A program made the position numbers and the translations under genes. Positions 36,628-44,688 of a DNA stretch of 64,000 bases are shown here, one piece after another; positions within the stretch are counted from its first letter, which is position 1; the number at the start of each line of letters is the position of its first letter. Origin of the DNA: Microvirga solisilvae (GTDB lineage Bacteria; Pseudomonadota; Alphaproteobacteria; Rhizobiales; Beijerinckiaceae). The stretch covers positions 62,001 through 126,000 of the forward strand of contig NZ_JAKUCN010000005.1 of the NCBI RefSeq assembly GCF_022808595.1. Reading direction: 5' to 3'. Below the pieces are notes generated by a model that saw nothing but the letters and a program-made list of their open reading frames with translations, was not told where the DNA came from and searched no databases.

Positions 36628-38877
36628 TTACCCTTCGATCCGGGAGAAATCGGCCACCGTACGGGTCGCCTCGCGGATGCTGTTGAGGAGCCGCAGGCGG
36701 TTCTCGCGGAGAACCGGATCCTCCGCATTGACCGTGACCTTGTCGAAAAACGCGTCCACGGGCTGCCGCAGACGGGACAAAGCCCGCATCGCGCCCTCGA
36801 AATCTTCCGCTTCGACGGCCTTTTGCGCTTCTTCCTTAGCGCCGTTGAGAACGACCGCGAGGGCCTTCTCCTCGATCTGCCCCTGGGCATTCACGATTTC
36901 GAGATCGGGCGCCTCGTTATAGGCGCGCCCGTCCTTCTTCTCCTCGATGCGCAGGATATTGGCAGCGCGGCGATAGCCCGCGAGCAGGTTCGCCCCGTCC
37001 TCCGTATCGAGGAAGCGGCCGAGCGCTTCAACGCGGCGGACGATCATGAGCAGGTCATCCTGGCCTTCAAGCGCGAACACGGCATCGATGAGATCGTGAC
37101 GCGCGCCCTGATCGCGGAGGTAGACTTTCAGGCGGTCGGCGAAGAAGGAGAGGAGATCAACCCCAAGGTCCCTATTACCGAAGAATTCTCTCGCATCCTC
37201 AAGCTCGATCGCCTTCGTTCCGCCGCCAAACTTTATGGCAGCTTCCTCCAGCTCTTCACTGCGCATCTTCTCAGCGATAGTCTCGATGTCCTCCAGCTCA
37301 CTTAGGCGAGAGCGGAGATAGCTGACATACTGATGCATCGCGCTTGCATAGAACGCTGGCTCAGAAATCTTCAGGCGCAAATTGTTATCAATCACCAACC
37401 TGATCACACCCAACGCCGCACGGCGCAGTGCGTAAGGGTCCTTCGATCCCGTCGGCTTCTCATCAATCGCCCAGAAGCCCACGAGCGTGTCGATCTTATC
37501 GGCGAGCGCCACGGCGACCGAGACAGGATCGGTCGGCACGCGGTCGGAGGGACCGAGCGGCTTGTAGTGTTCTTCGATGGCGGCGGCGACTGACGGGTTC
37601 TCACCCTGCAACGTCGCGTAGTAACGCCCCATGAGGCCCTGCAGCTCGGGGAACTCTCCGACCATTTCGGTGACGAGATCGGCCTTGGCGAGACGTGCCG
37701 CGCGCTCAGCAAGAGCAGCATCTGCACCGACGATGGGTGCCAACTCTTTTGCGAGCGCCGCGATACGTTCCACGCGTTCGTATTGCGTGCCGAGCTTCTC
37801 GTGGAAGACGATGTTCTTCAGCTTCTCGAGACGCTCTTCCAGCTTCACCTTCTGGTCCGTCTCCCAGAAGAACTTGGCGTCGGAGAGGCGCGCGCGCACC
37901 ACGCGCTCATTGCCGCTGACAATCGTCTTGCCGCCATCGCTCGCGATGAGGTTCGAGGTGAGCAGGAACTTGTTGGCGAGACCGCCCGTCTTCGGATCGC
38001 GCAGTACGAAGCATTTCTGGTTCGCGCGGATGGTGGTGCGGATCACTTCCGGCGGAATGTCTAGGAAGGCTTCGTCGAAGGAGCCCATGAGCACCACGGG
38101 CCATTCCACGAGGCCGGCGACTTCTTCGAGCAGACCTTCATCCTCGACGAGTTCGAGGCCTTGCGCGAAGGCTAGGTCCTTCGCGTCGTGCAGGATCATG
38201 TCCTTGCGGCGATCCGCATCGAGCACGACTTTCGCGCGCTCCAGAGCAGGCGCATAATCATCAAAACGCTTCACGCGGATTTCGCCCGGCGCGAGGAAGC
38301 GGTGGCCATAGGTGACATCGCTGGACGCGATGCCGTCGACATCGAAGCGCACGATTTCCGGATCTTCGGTCTCAGGGCCGAAGGTGCAGAGGATCGATTG
38401 CAGCGGACGCACCCAGCGCAAGGAACCGGCTTCCGCGGAAGCAGCACCCCAGCGCATGGATTTCGGCCACGGGAATGCCTTGATGATCTGCGGCAGGATC
38501 TCGGCGAGCACATCCGTCGTCGCGCGGCCCGGCTTCTCGATAAGGGCGACATAGAACTCGCCCTTCTTCGGATCGCTTTCGATCTTCGCCTGATCGAGCG
38601 AGGTGAGGCCTGCGCCTTTCAGGAAGCCCTGGATCGCCGCATCGGGCGAGCCCACGCGCGGACCTTTGCGCTCCTCACGCACGTCCTGGCCCTTCACGGG
38701 CAAGCCCATGATGGTGAGCGCGAGACGGCGCGGCGTGGCGAAAGCCTGCGCGCCCTCATAAAGGAAGCCGCGCTCCACCAGCGCATCGGTGACAAGCTTC
38801 TTCAAATCCTCCGCCGCACGGCGCTGCATGCGGGCGGGAATTTCTTCGGAAAAGAGTTCAAGGAGAAGATCGGGCAT
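36628..38877 (-). CDS. glyS: Glycine--tRNA ligase beta subunit
   Basis: A 749-residue subunit of the tetrameric alpha2beta2 glycyl-tRNA synthetase; it recognises tRNA-Gly. The N-terminal [21 protein letters not shown] is diagnostic, as is the internal [36 protein letters not shown], with an HD-like and anticodon-binding helical C-terminus. It is a little longer than the E. coli protein (689). The ATG at 38877 has no clear ribosome site; it follows glyQ by 47 bases and is probably co-transcribed with it. Confidence 0.95.
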   Translation of the reverse strand: MPDLLLELFSEEIPARMQRRAAEDLKKLVTDALVERGFLYEGAQAFATPRRLALTIMGLPVKGQDVREERKGPRVGSPDAAIQGFLKGAGLTSLDQAKIESDPKKGEFYVALIEKPGRATTDVLAEILPQIIKAFPWPKSMRWGAASAEAGSLRWVRPLQSILCTFGPETEDPEIVRFDVDGIASSDVTYGHRFLAPGEIRVKRFDDYAPALERAKVVLDADRRKDMILHDAKDLAFAQGLELVEDEGLLEEVAGLVEWPVVLMGSFDEAFLDIPPEVIRTTIRANQKCFVLRDPKTGGLANKFLLTSNLIASDGGKTIVSGNERVVRARLSDAKFFWETDQKVKLEERLEKLKNIVFHEKLGTQYERVERIAALAKELAPIVGADAALAERAARLAKADLVTEMVGEFPELQGLMGRYYATLQGENPSVAAAIEEHYKPLGPSDRVPTDPVSVAVALADKIDTLVGFWAIDEKPTGSKDPYALRRAALGVIRLVIDNNLRLKISEPAFYASAMHQYVSYLRSRLSELEDIETIAEKMRSEELEEAAIKFGGGTKAIELEDAREFFGNRDLGVDLLSFFADRLKVYLRDQGARHDLIDAVFALEGQDDLLMIVRRVEALGRFLDTEDGANLLAGYRRAANILRIEEKKDGRAYNEAPDLEIVNAQGQIEEKALAVVLNGAKEEAQKAVEAEDFEGAMRALSRLRQPVDAFFDKVTVNAEDPVLRENRLRLLNSIREATRTVADFSRIEG

Positions 38878-38924
38878 GGGAGTATGAAATCTGAGTGTTG
38901 AGGGAACGGGTGAGTGCGTGGCTT

Positions 38925-39866
38925 TTAAGCAGCCATGCCCCCGCCCTCGGTCTTCAGCCATGCCGCGCCGCAGGCTTTCGCCAGTTCGCGAACGCGCAGG
39001 ATGTAGCTCTGACGCTCGGTGACGGAGATCACGCCGCGCGAGTCGAGCAGGTTGAACATGTGGCTGGCCTTGATGCACTGGTCATAGGCCGGCAGCGCCA
39101 TGAGGTGACGGCTGTCATTGGAGCCCTCTTTCGGCTCGCCCGCTTCGAGATATTTGCGGCACGCGGCTTCCGCGTCGCGGAAATGGCGGAACAGCATTTC
39201 CGTGTCGGCATGTTCGAAATTGTGGCGCGAATATTCCTGCTCGGCCTGCTGGAACACCTGCGCATAGGTGACCTTCCGGTCACCTTCGAGGCCGTTGAAG
39301 TTGAGATCGTAGATCGACTCCACCCCCTGCAGATACATGGCGAGACGCTCAAGTCCGTAGGTCAACTCGCCCGCGACCGGCGAGCACTCGAAACCCGCCA
39401 CCTGCTGGAAGTAGGTGAACTGCGACACTTCCATGCCGTCGCACCAGCATTCCCAGCCGAGCCCCCAGGCGCCCAGCGTCGGGCTTTCCCAATCGTCCTC
39501 GACGAAGCGGATGTCATGCACGCCGGTGTCGATGCCGATGGCCTTCAGCGAGCCGAGATAGAGTTCCTGCAGGTTCGGCGGGTTCGGCTTCAGGATCACC
39601 TGGAACTGGTAATAGTGCTGAAGGCGGTTCGGGTTCTCGCCGTAGCGCCCGTCCTTCGGACGGCGGGATGGCTGCACATAGGCCGCGCGCCAGGGCTTGG
39701 GGCCGAGCGCCCGCAGCGTCGTCGCCGGGTGGAAGGTGCCCGCGCCCATTTCCATGTCGTAGGGCTGCAGGATGACGCAGCCCTGCTCCGCCCAATAGCG
39801 CTGGAGCGTGAGAATCAGGCCCTGGAAAGAGCGCGCAGGGTTCATGTGCGCGGGTTCGCTCGTCAT
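38925..39866 (-). CDS. glyQ: Glycine--tRNA ligase alpha subunit
   Basis: A 313-residue class II synthetase subunit carrying the glycine-activating site. Motifs include [73 protein letters not shown] and [25 protein letters not shown] at 39866 is used; an ATG seven codons later is also possible. glyQ-glyS order is the standard bacterial arrangement, and an S49 peptidase gene upstream is a common neighbour in Hyphomicrobiales. Confidence 0.96.
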   Translation of the reverse strand: MTSEPAHMNPARSFQGLILTLQRYWAEQGCVILQPYDMEMGAGTFHPATTLRALGPKPWRAAYVQPSRRPKDGRYGENPNRLQHYYQFQVILKPNPPNLQELYLGSLKAIGIDTGVHDIRFVEDDWESPTLGAWGLGWECWCDGMEVSQFTYFQQVAGFECSPVAGELTYGLERLAMYLQGVESIYDLNFNGLEGDRKVTYAQVFQQAEQEYSRHNFEHADTEMLFRHFRDAEAACRKYLEAGEPKEGSNDSRHLMALPAYDQCIKASHMFNLLDSRGVISVTERQSYILRVRELAKACGAAWLKTEGGGMAA

Positions 39867-39942
39867 GAATGGCGTCCGGTCTTGATGAAAATGTCAGCCG
39901 AACCCTTGGGATGACGGGCTGTCTAAGTCAAGCGCGGGGTGC

Positions 39943-40836
39943 TTACAGCCCCAGCCGCGCCCAGGCCGCCTTCTCCTCCAGCGCCCCCACCACCTCGGCG
40001 GGGTCGATGAGGCCGCCCCCGGTCACGGCGCGGCGGCCGATGAGGCGGGCGATCAGCGGCGGACGGGCGGGCTCGATCATGCGGAACTGCACGTCCTCGC
40101 CGAAGCGCTGGCGAATGATGGAACGGACATCGCCAAGGCCGTCGATGAGGCCGAGATCCAGGGCCTCAGCCCCCACCCAGAAGGTGCCGGAGAAGAGATC
40201 CTCATAGGAATCGTTGAGCTTTTCCCCCCGGCGGGTCTTCACCAGATCCACGAAGACCTCGTGAATCCTGCGCTGTAGGCTCTTCAGGCGTGCCACGTCC
40301 TCCGGGTTTTCCGGCCGGAACGGGTCGAGCATCGCCTTGTTCTCGCCTGCCGTGTGGACACGCCGCTCCACACCGATCCGGTTAATCAGCTCCTGGAACC
40401 CGAAACTCGCCGACACCACGCCGATGGAACCGACAATGGAGGCCGGATCGGCATAAATCTCGTCCGCCGCGCACGCGATCATGTAGCCGCCCGAGGCCGC
40501 CGCATCTTCCACGAAGGCGAGGACCGGGATCTTCTTCTCCTCCGAGAGCGCGCGGATGCGCTTGAAGATCAGGTGCGACTGGGCCGCCGACCCGCCGGGC
40601 GAATTGACGACGATGGCCACCGCCTTGGCGCCGGGCACGGAGAAGGCCCGATCCAGCATGGACGCCACGTTCGACATGGCGAGGCCAGAGCGGAACGGCG
40701 TGACGGCCCCGATGGCGCCTGCCAGCCGCATCACAGGCACGATGGGTTTCCGATACGTGCGGTAACGGCTGGGGAGGAGGAACTGAAGGCGGGCCGGAAG
40801 GAGGGAGAGGAGAGATGTCTGAGCCATGGCCTTCAT
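39943..40836 (-). CDS. S49 family serine peptidase (SppA-like)
   Basis: A 297-residue, single-domain member of the SppA/SohB clan, which cleaves residual signal peptides or membrane proteins. The region AIVVNSPGGSAAQSHLIFKRI binds substrate, the nucleophile Ser is in EDAAASGGYMIACAADEIYAD, and the Lys general base is expected in the RVHTAGENKAMLDPF stretch. There is no clear N-terminal membrane helix, unlike SohB. It is upstream of glyQ on the same strand, with about 77 bases between. The first of two close ATGs is used. Confidence 0.87.
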   Translation of the reverse strand: MKAMAQTSLLSLLPARLQFLLPSRYRTYRKPIVPVMRLAGAIGAVTPFRSGLAMSNVASMLDRAFSVPGAKAVAIVVNSPGGSAAQSHLIFKRIRALSEEKKIPVLAFVEDAAASGGYMIACAADEIYADPASIVGSIGVVSASFGFQELINRIGVERRVHTAGENKAMLDPFRPENPEDVARLKSLQRRIHEVFVDLVKTRRGEKLNDSYEDLFSGTFWVGAEALDLGLIDGLGDVRSIIRQRFGEDVQFRMIEPARPPLIARLIGRRAVTGGGLIDPAEVVGALEEKAAWARLGL

Positions 40837-41004
40837 GTAGTGCGGGCGGCCAGGGTTCCCAAGGCAACGGCTCCCAAGATGAACATACCGTTAGGGAAAG
40901 TTTCGGCCTTCGTTCAGTTAAGCCCGTTTAAAGATTCAGCATGGACAACATCCAGCCATGCCCCGCCTCAAGCCCTCTATGAGCGGGTACAAGGAGAAAA
41001 TGAC

Positions 41005-41325
41005 ATGCGTAAGCTGCTGATCGGTCTTCTCGGTTTCGCCACCCTTGGCCTGGGCGCCCTGTCGTCCGCGCCTGCCGAGGCCCAGCCCTATTACGGTTAC
41101 CGCCGTCCGGCCGTCGAATACCATGCCGGCCCCGTCGTCGTACGCCATGAATACGGTCGTCCGCATCGTTATGACCGCCGCTATTACCGCCCTGCCCCGG
41201 TCTACCGCCCGGTCCGCACGGTCCGCCGCTGCTGGACCGAGCCGCGCCGGGTCTGGACCAACTACGGCTGGGTCCGCCGTCCGGTCGAGGTCTGCCGCAC
41301 TGTCCGCAGGCCTGCACGCTGGTAA
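41005..41325 (+). CDS. Small secreted Tyr/Arg-rich protein
   Basis: A 106-residue exported protein. AAGGAG lies eight bases before the ATG. Residues 1-26 are a signal peptide ending APAEA. The mature part is dominated by Tyr, Arg, Pro and Val with YRP/YRR repeats and two cysteines (RRCWTEPRRVW; VEVCRTV) probably disulfide-bonded. Such short arginine/tyrosine-rich periplasmic proteins are common in Hyphomicrobiales, with no firm function known to me. A terminator follows directly, so it is a single-gene transcript. Confidence 0.72.
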   Translation: MRKLLIGLLGFATLGLGALSSAPAEAQPYYGYRRPAVEYHAGPVVVRHEYGRPHRYDRRYYRPAPVYRPVRTVRRCWTEPRRVWTNYGWVRRPVEVCRTVRRPARW

Positions 41326-41334
41326 CAAGAGCAA

Positions 41335-41356
41335 GGGCGCCTCTGGCGCCCTTTTT
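41335..41356 (+). terminator. Rho-independent terminator
   Basis: GGGCGCC (41335-41341), a TCT loop, GGCGCCC (41345-41351), then five T residues: a classic intrinsic terminator for the small secreted protein gene, ending where the convergent methyltransferase stop begins. Confidence 0.9.
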
Positions 41357-42096
41357 CATAGGAGATCGGCCTCTCCGAGATGCAGCGCCTCGGCCTGAGG
41401 CGTGAAGCGCCCATCCGGACCGTTGAGGATGAGCGGCGGCAAGATGCTCAAAGGAGCCCGGCTGCCCTTGATGCCCGAAATCAGGACGCGGATGGCCGGC
41501 TTGTCGGCACTGGGGTGCACGGAACGCAGGCCGATGCCTCCCAACCGGCCATCGAGCCCCGCAAGGCATTCGGCCACTTTATCGGCCCGGTGAATCAGCA
41601 CGAATTGCCCCTTGGGCCTGAGCAGGTTCACGCAGGCCTTCAACCAAGCCTCCAGCCCGCCCGACGGCAGGGCATGGGCAGCCGCCTTCCCCTGATCAGG
41701 CGAGATTCGCGCCTGTCCTTCTTCCAGAAAGGGAGGATTCGTTAGAACCACGTCGACGCTCTCCGGGCGCAGGCCCGCCTCATGGCGGGAGGCCTTGTCC
41801 AGGAGGTCGGCCACGAAAATATCGGCCTCGATCTCGTTCTCCCGGCAGTTCAGGCGGCAGAGTTCGGCTAGACCGGGATCGCGCTCCACGAAACCCAAGT
41901 TCACGCCCGCGACCCTTGCTGCCACCATGAGCCCCACCGCGCCGGTGGCTGCGCCGATGTCGAGCACTTTGTCGCCGGGCTTCACTGGCGCGGCAGCCGC
42001 GAGCAGCACCGCATCCGTACCGGCGCGATGCCCCTTGGCGGGCTGGACGAGGGAGACACGCCCGCCGAGCAGACAATCTTTCGTGATCTCATTCAT
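41356..42096 (-). CDS. TrmN6/YfiC-like tRNA1(Val) adenine-N6-methyltransferase family
   Basis: A 246-residue SAM methyltransferase. CLLGGRVSLVQPAKGHRAGTDAVLLAAA is the YfiC entry, VLDIGAATGAVGLMVA the SAM site, and VVLTNPPFLEEG the NPPF motif of N6-adenine methylases. The ATG at 42096 begins inside the end of the DUF2007 gene (overlap 42089-42096), so the two are translationally coupled. The RNA target is inferred from E. coli YfiC (A37 of tRNA-Val); other small-molecule or protein targets are possible. Confidence 0.85.
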   Translation of the reverse strand: MNEITKDCLLGGRVSLVQPAKGHRAGTDAVLLAAAAPVKPGDKVLDIGAATGAVGLMVAARVAGVNLGFVERDPGLAELCRLNCRENEIEADIFVADLLDKASRHEAGLRPESVDVVLTNPPFLEEGQARISPDQGKAAAHALPSGGLEAWLKACVNLLRPKGQFVLIHRADKVAECLAGLDGRLGGIGLRSVHPSADKPAIRVLISGIKGSRAPLSILPPLILNGPDGRFTPQAEALHLGEADLL

Positions 42097-42313
42097 GACG
42101 CAACTCGGCCTCGAGGCCCGCATCCCGGATGAGCTGACGGGCTTCCTGCACATCGTCGTCGGGCACCAGAATGCGCCTGGGAAAGGCTCCGATCATGCCC
42201 TCGATGGCGCTGACATGGGCGTCCGCCACCAGAACGTGGATATTGGCGTCCTCCAATAAGGATTGTAGGAAGCCGACCAGAACGAGATCGTTGGTGCGGA
42301 CGATTTCGACCAT
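42089..42313 (-). CDS. DUF2007 family protein
   Basis: A 74-residue protein matching DUF2007: MVEIVRTNDLVLVGFLQSLLEDANIHVLVADAHVSAIEGMIGAFPRRILVPDDDVQEARQLI, a ferredoxin-like GlnB-type fold sometimes labelled putative signal-transducing protein. Its end overlaps the methyltransferase start by eight bases. It is divergent from ispB, with about 113 bases between the two starts. Confidence 0.85.
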   Translation of the reverse strand: MVEIVRTNDLVLVGFLQSLLEDANIHVLVADAHVSAIEGMIGAFPRRILVPDDDVQEARQLIRDAGLEAELRHE

Positions 42314-42426
42314 CGGCTGACAACCTTCCTTAGCGGCAAGCGTTTGCATTGCAGCATGGAAAATGCCATGCCACGGTAATCAATATTCCTACCGGCCATG
42401 ACAGCCGGCAACCCGGGTTTCAACAC

Positions 42427-43446
42427 GTGGGCGTCGTCGTTCCCTTCGAAGAGAAGCATCCCGAGAAGAATGCGAGCATCGAGAAGCTCGTCTCCCTTGT
42501 GGCCGGCGATATGCAGCGGGTCAATGCGATGATCCTGTCGCGCACGGGATCCGAGGTGACGATGATTCCCGAGGTGGCGAACCACCTCATCTCCTCAGGC
42601 GGGAAGCGCCTGCGCCCCATGCTGACGCTGGCCACCGCCGGTCTCTCCGAATATGAGGGCGACGGGCACGTGAAGCTCGCGGCCGCCGTCGAATTCATGC
42701 ACACGGCCACCCTCCTCCACGACGACGTGGTGGACGAGAGCGACATGCGCCGGGGCAAGATCGCCGCCCGCATCAAGTGGGGCAACGAGGCAAGCGTGCT
42801 CGTGGGCGATTTCCTGCTCGGCCAGGCCTTCCGCATGATGGTGGAAGTGGGCTCGATGCGTGCCCTCGACATTCTTTCCGCCGCCGCGACCATCATCGCC
42901 GAGGGCGAGGTGATGCAGCTCGCCGCCGCCAAGAATACCGAGACTACGGAAGACGAATATCTCGCGGTCATTCGCGGCAAGACGGCGGAACTCTTCGCCG
43001 CCGCCTGCGAGGTCGGCCCCGTCATCGCCAACCGCCCGAAGGCCGAGCAGACCGCCTGCCGCTCCTACGGCATGAATCTCGGCATCGCCTTCCAGCTCAT
43101 CGACGACGCGCTCGATTACGGCGGCAAGGCCGCGACGCTGGGCAAGAACGTGGGCGACGATTTCCGCGAAGGAAAGATCACGCTGCCCGTGGTTCTCTCC
43201 TTCCGCCGCGGCACGGACGAGGAGCGCGCCTTCTGGAAGCGCGTGCTCGAACAGGGCGACATCCAGGACGGCGATCTCGAACAGGCGATCGCCATCATGC
43301 GCCGCCACAAGGCGCTGGAGGATACTGTCGAGCGTGCGCGCCATTACGGATCCATGGCCCGCGATGCGCTCGCCCTCTTCCCGTCGAGCCCGATGAAGCA
43401 GGCCCTGCTGGAGACGGTCGATTTCTGCATCGCCCGTGCGTACTGA
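42427..43446 (+). CDS. ispB: Octaprenyl/polyprenyl diphosphate synthase
   Basis: A 339-residue trans-prenyltransferase that builds the ubiquinone side chain from isopentenyl diphosphate. The first aspartate-rich motif is LLHDDVVDESDMRRG (about 89-103) and the second is FQLIDDALDYGG; GGKRLRPMLTLA binds the pyrophosphate. GTG at 42427 (VGVVVPFEEKHP) matches relatives better than an ATG 26 codons upstream. Chain length is not decidable. Its product feeds the quinone pool used by ETF-QO at 48.6 kb, and dxs and ispE in this window supply its substrates. Confidence 0.92.
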   Translation: MGVVVPFEEKHPEKNASIEKLVSLVAGDMQRVNAMILSRTGSEVTMIPEVANHLISSGGKRLRPMLTLATAGLSEYEGDGHVKLAAAVEFMHTATLLHDDVVDESDMRRGKIAARIKWGNEASVLVGDFLLGQAFRMMVEVGSMRALDILSAAATIIAEGEVMQLAAAKNTETTEDEYLAVIRGKTAELFAAACEVGPVIANRPKAEQTACRSYGMNLGIAFQLIDDALDYGGKAATLGKNVGDDFREGKITLPVVLSFRRGTDEERAFWKRVLEQGDIQDGDLEQAIAIMRRHKALEDTVERARHYGSMARDALALFPSSPMKQALLETVDFCIARAY

Positions 43447-43482
43447 GCATAGCTGCACTGTTCTTTTTACAGAACACTTCGG

Positions 43483-43508
43483 TTGACATAAAATCCGGCC
43501 CGTATAAA
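43483..43508 (+). promoter_or_regulatory. Candidate promoter for the metQ leader
   Basis: TTGACA (43483-43488) and TATAAA (43503-43508) stand about 40 bases before the SAM-II aptamer. The 14-base spacing is shorter than the usual 16-18, so the call is tentative. A TGAGGCG/CGCCTCA hairpin lies between this site and the aptamer. Confidence 0.45.
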
Positions 43509-43546
43509 AAGGTCCCTGTCCTGAGGCGCTCAACACCGCCTCAAGG

Positions 43547-43597
43547 CCGCGGTGATTTGAGACGAGCAGCTTGCCCCGCGTGATCAAAGGCTAAAGC
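43547..43597 (+). ncRNA. SAM-II riboswitch aptamer
   Basis: The SAM-II pattern is complete. P1 forms from CGCGG (43548-43552) and CCGCG (43576-43580). The 5' strand is followed by the conserved TGATTTG loop start, and the 3' strand by TGATCAAAGG and GCTAAAGC, the loop that forms the pseudoknot. SAM-II binds S-adenosylmethionine and shuts down methionine genes, mainly in Alphaproteobacteria. The next full-size gene is the methionine-transport-type metQ, which fits. The aptamer is unusually far (about 200 bases) from that gene's start. Confidence 0.9.
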
Positions 43598-43598
43598 G

Positions 43599-43632
43599 CC
43601 ACGAGCGGCCTCCGCCTCGTGGTTCACGAGGA
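43599..43632 (+). promoter_or_regulatory. Putative SAM-II expression platform: alternative hairpins
   Basis: CCACGAG (43599-43605) can pair with CTCGTGG (43616-43622). The same middle strand, CCTCGTG (43615-43621), can instead pair with CACGAGG (43625-43631), which contains the GAGGA ribosome site of the 27-codon ORF at 43643. The two hairpins exclude each other and the first strand begins directly after the aptamer, so SAM binding could decide which forms. The pairings are visible; the switching is inferred. Confidence 0.6.
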
Positions 43633-43642
43633 ACGACGGGCT

Positions 43643-43726
43643 ATGACGCGAACGACTTTCACAATGGCATTCATGCAGAGCCGAGAGCCCTTGCTGGCTG
43701 AAGGCTGTCGTCGCTTCCACGCCTGA
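43643..43726 (+). CDS. 27-codon leader ORF downstream of SAM-II
   Basis: ATG at 43643 to TGA at 43724-43726 encodes 27 residues starting MTRTTFTMAFMQ, with three methionines in the first eleven. GAGGA (43628-43632) stands ten bases before the ATG and is part of the alternative hairpin described for 43599-43632. It could be a leader peptide controlling metQ or simply a chance frame. No homologue is known to me. The position directly under the riboswitch platform is the reason to list it. Confidence 0.4.
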   Translation: MTRTTFTMAFMQSREPLLAEGCRRFHA

Positions 43727-43754
43727 CCTTTCTCTCTCCTAACCAGAACCACAT

Positions 43755-43780
43755 GTCCGGCTTCAAGTTGAAGCCTGGAC
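43755..43780 (+). promoter_or_regulatory. Hairpin in metQ 5' untranslated region
   Basis: GTCCGGCTTCAA and TTGAAGCCTGGAC form an almost perfect stem around a single base, ending about 25 bases before the metQ ATG and its AAGG ribosome site. It could hold the metQ start open or take part in riboswitch control. Confidence 0.5.
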
Positions 43781-43804
43781 GCACTTTGCCCGAAAGGTAC
43801 TCCC

Positions 43805-44608
43805 ATGTCCGTTTTCACCCGTCGCACCATCCTGTCCGCGACCATCGCGATCGCCGCCCTCACTGCGGCGCTGCCTGCTGCCGCTCAGCAGAAGAGCATC
43901 AAGGTCGGCGTCATGTCCGGCGCCGAGGAAGAAGTGGCGCAGGTCGTCAAGAAGGTCGCCGCCACCAAGGGCCTCGACGTTCAGCTCGTGCCCTTCTCCG
44001 ATTATGCCCTCGTGAACGAGGCGCTGGAGCGTAAGGACCTCGACGCGAACGCCTTCCAGCACAAGCCCTATCTCGATGCGCAGATCGCTGCGCGCGGCTA
44101 CAAGATCACTCCCGTCGGCTTCACCTTCGTGCAGCCGATCGGTCTCTACTCGAAGAAGGTGAAGGCCGTTGCCGACCTGCCCAAGGGCGCGAAGGTCGGC
44201 ATCCCGAATGATCCGAGCAATGGCGGCCGCGCGCTCAACCTGCTTGCCGCTCAGGGCATCATCAAGCTGAAGGATGGCAAGGGCCTGTCGCCGAGCCTGC
44301 TCGACATCGCCGAGAACCCGAAGAACGTGCAGTTCTCCGAGCTCGATGCAGCCCAGCTGCCGCGCGCCCTGCCCGATCTGGATGCTGCCGTGATCAACAC
44401 CGACCACGCGATCAACGGCGGTCTCGACATCCGCAGGGACACGATCGCGGTGGAGAAGCGCGAGGGCAATCCTTACGCGAACTTCGTCGCTGCTCGTCAG
44501 GGCGACGACCGCGCGGAGATCAAGACCTTCGTGCAATCCTACCAGTCTCCTGAAGTCGCGAAGTTCCTCGACGAGCGCTTCAAGGGCGCGATCATCCCGG
44601 CCTGGTAA
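43805..44608 (+). CDS. metQ: MetQ/NlpA family ABC transporter substrate-binding protein
   Basis: A 267-residue periplasmic binding protein for D/L-methionine uptake. Residues 1-28 are a signal peptide with an RRT start and AAAQ end; there is no lipobox cysteine, unlike E. coli MetQ. The mature protein begins KSIKVGVMSGAEEEVAQVV and has the NlpA hallmarks VPFSDYALVNEAL, DANAFQHKPYLDA, GYKITPVGFTFVQPIGLYSKKVK and IPNDPSNGGRALNLL. No metN or metI is adjacent, so the permease must be elsewhere. Control by the upstream SAM-II riboswitch supports a methionine role. A strong terminator follows. Confidence 0.93.
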   Translation: MSVFTRRTILSATIAIAALTAALPAAAQQKSIKVGVMSGAEEEVAQVVKKVAATKGLDVQLVPFSDYALVNEALERKDLDANAFQHKPYLDAQIAARGYKITPVGFTFVQPIGLYSKKVKAVADLPKGAKVGIPNDPSNGGRALNLLAAQGIIKLKDGKGLSPSLLDIAENPKNVQFSELDAAQLPRALPDLDAAVINTDHAINGGLDIRRDTIAVEKREGNPYANFVAARQGDDRAEIKTFVQSYQSPEVAKFLDERFKGAIIPAW

Positions 44609-44630
44609 GAACCAAGACCCGCTGAAAGCA

Positions 44631-44669
44631 AAAGCCGGATCATCTCAAGATGGTCCGGCTTTTTTTATT
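44631..44669 (+). terminator. Rho-independent terminator after metQ
   Basis: AAAGCCGGA (44631-44639) pairs with TCCGGCTTT (44654-44662), with an inner CATCT/AGATG stem, followed by a run of T residues. Confidence 0.95.
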
Positions 44670-44688
44670 TCATCCAACTTGCCGACGC

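Noticed and set aside
43753-44034. Open frame starting inside the metQ leader hairpin and overlapping metQ
   Set aside because: No ribosome site, and its second half is metQ read in another frame. The shorter ORF at 43643 has better support.
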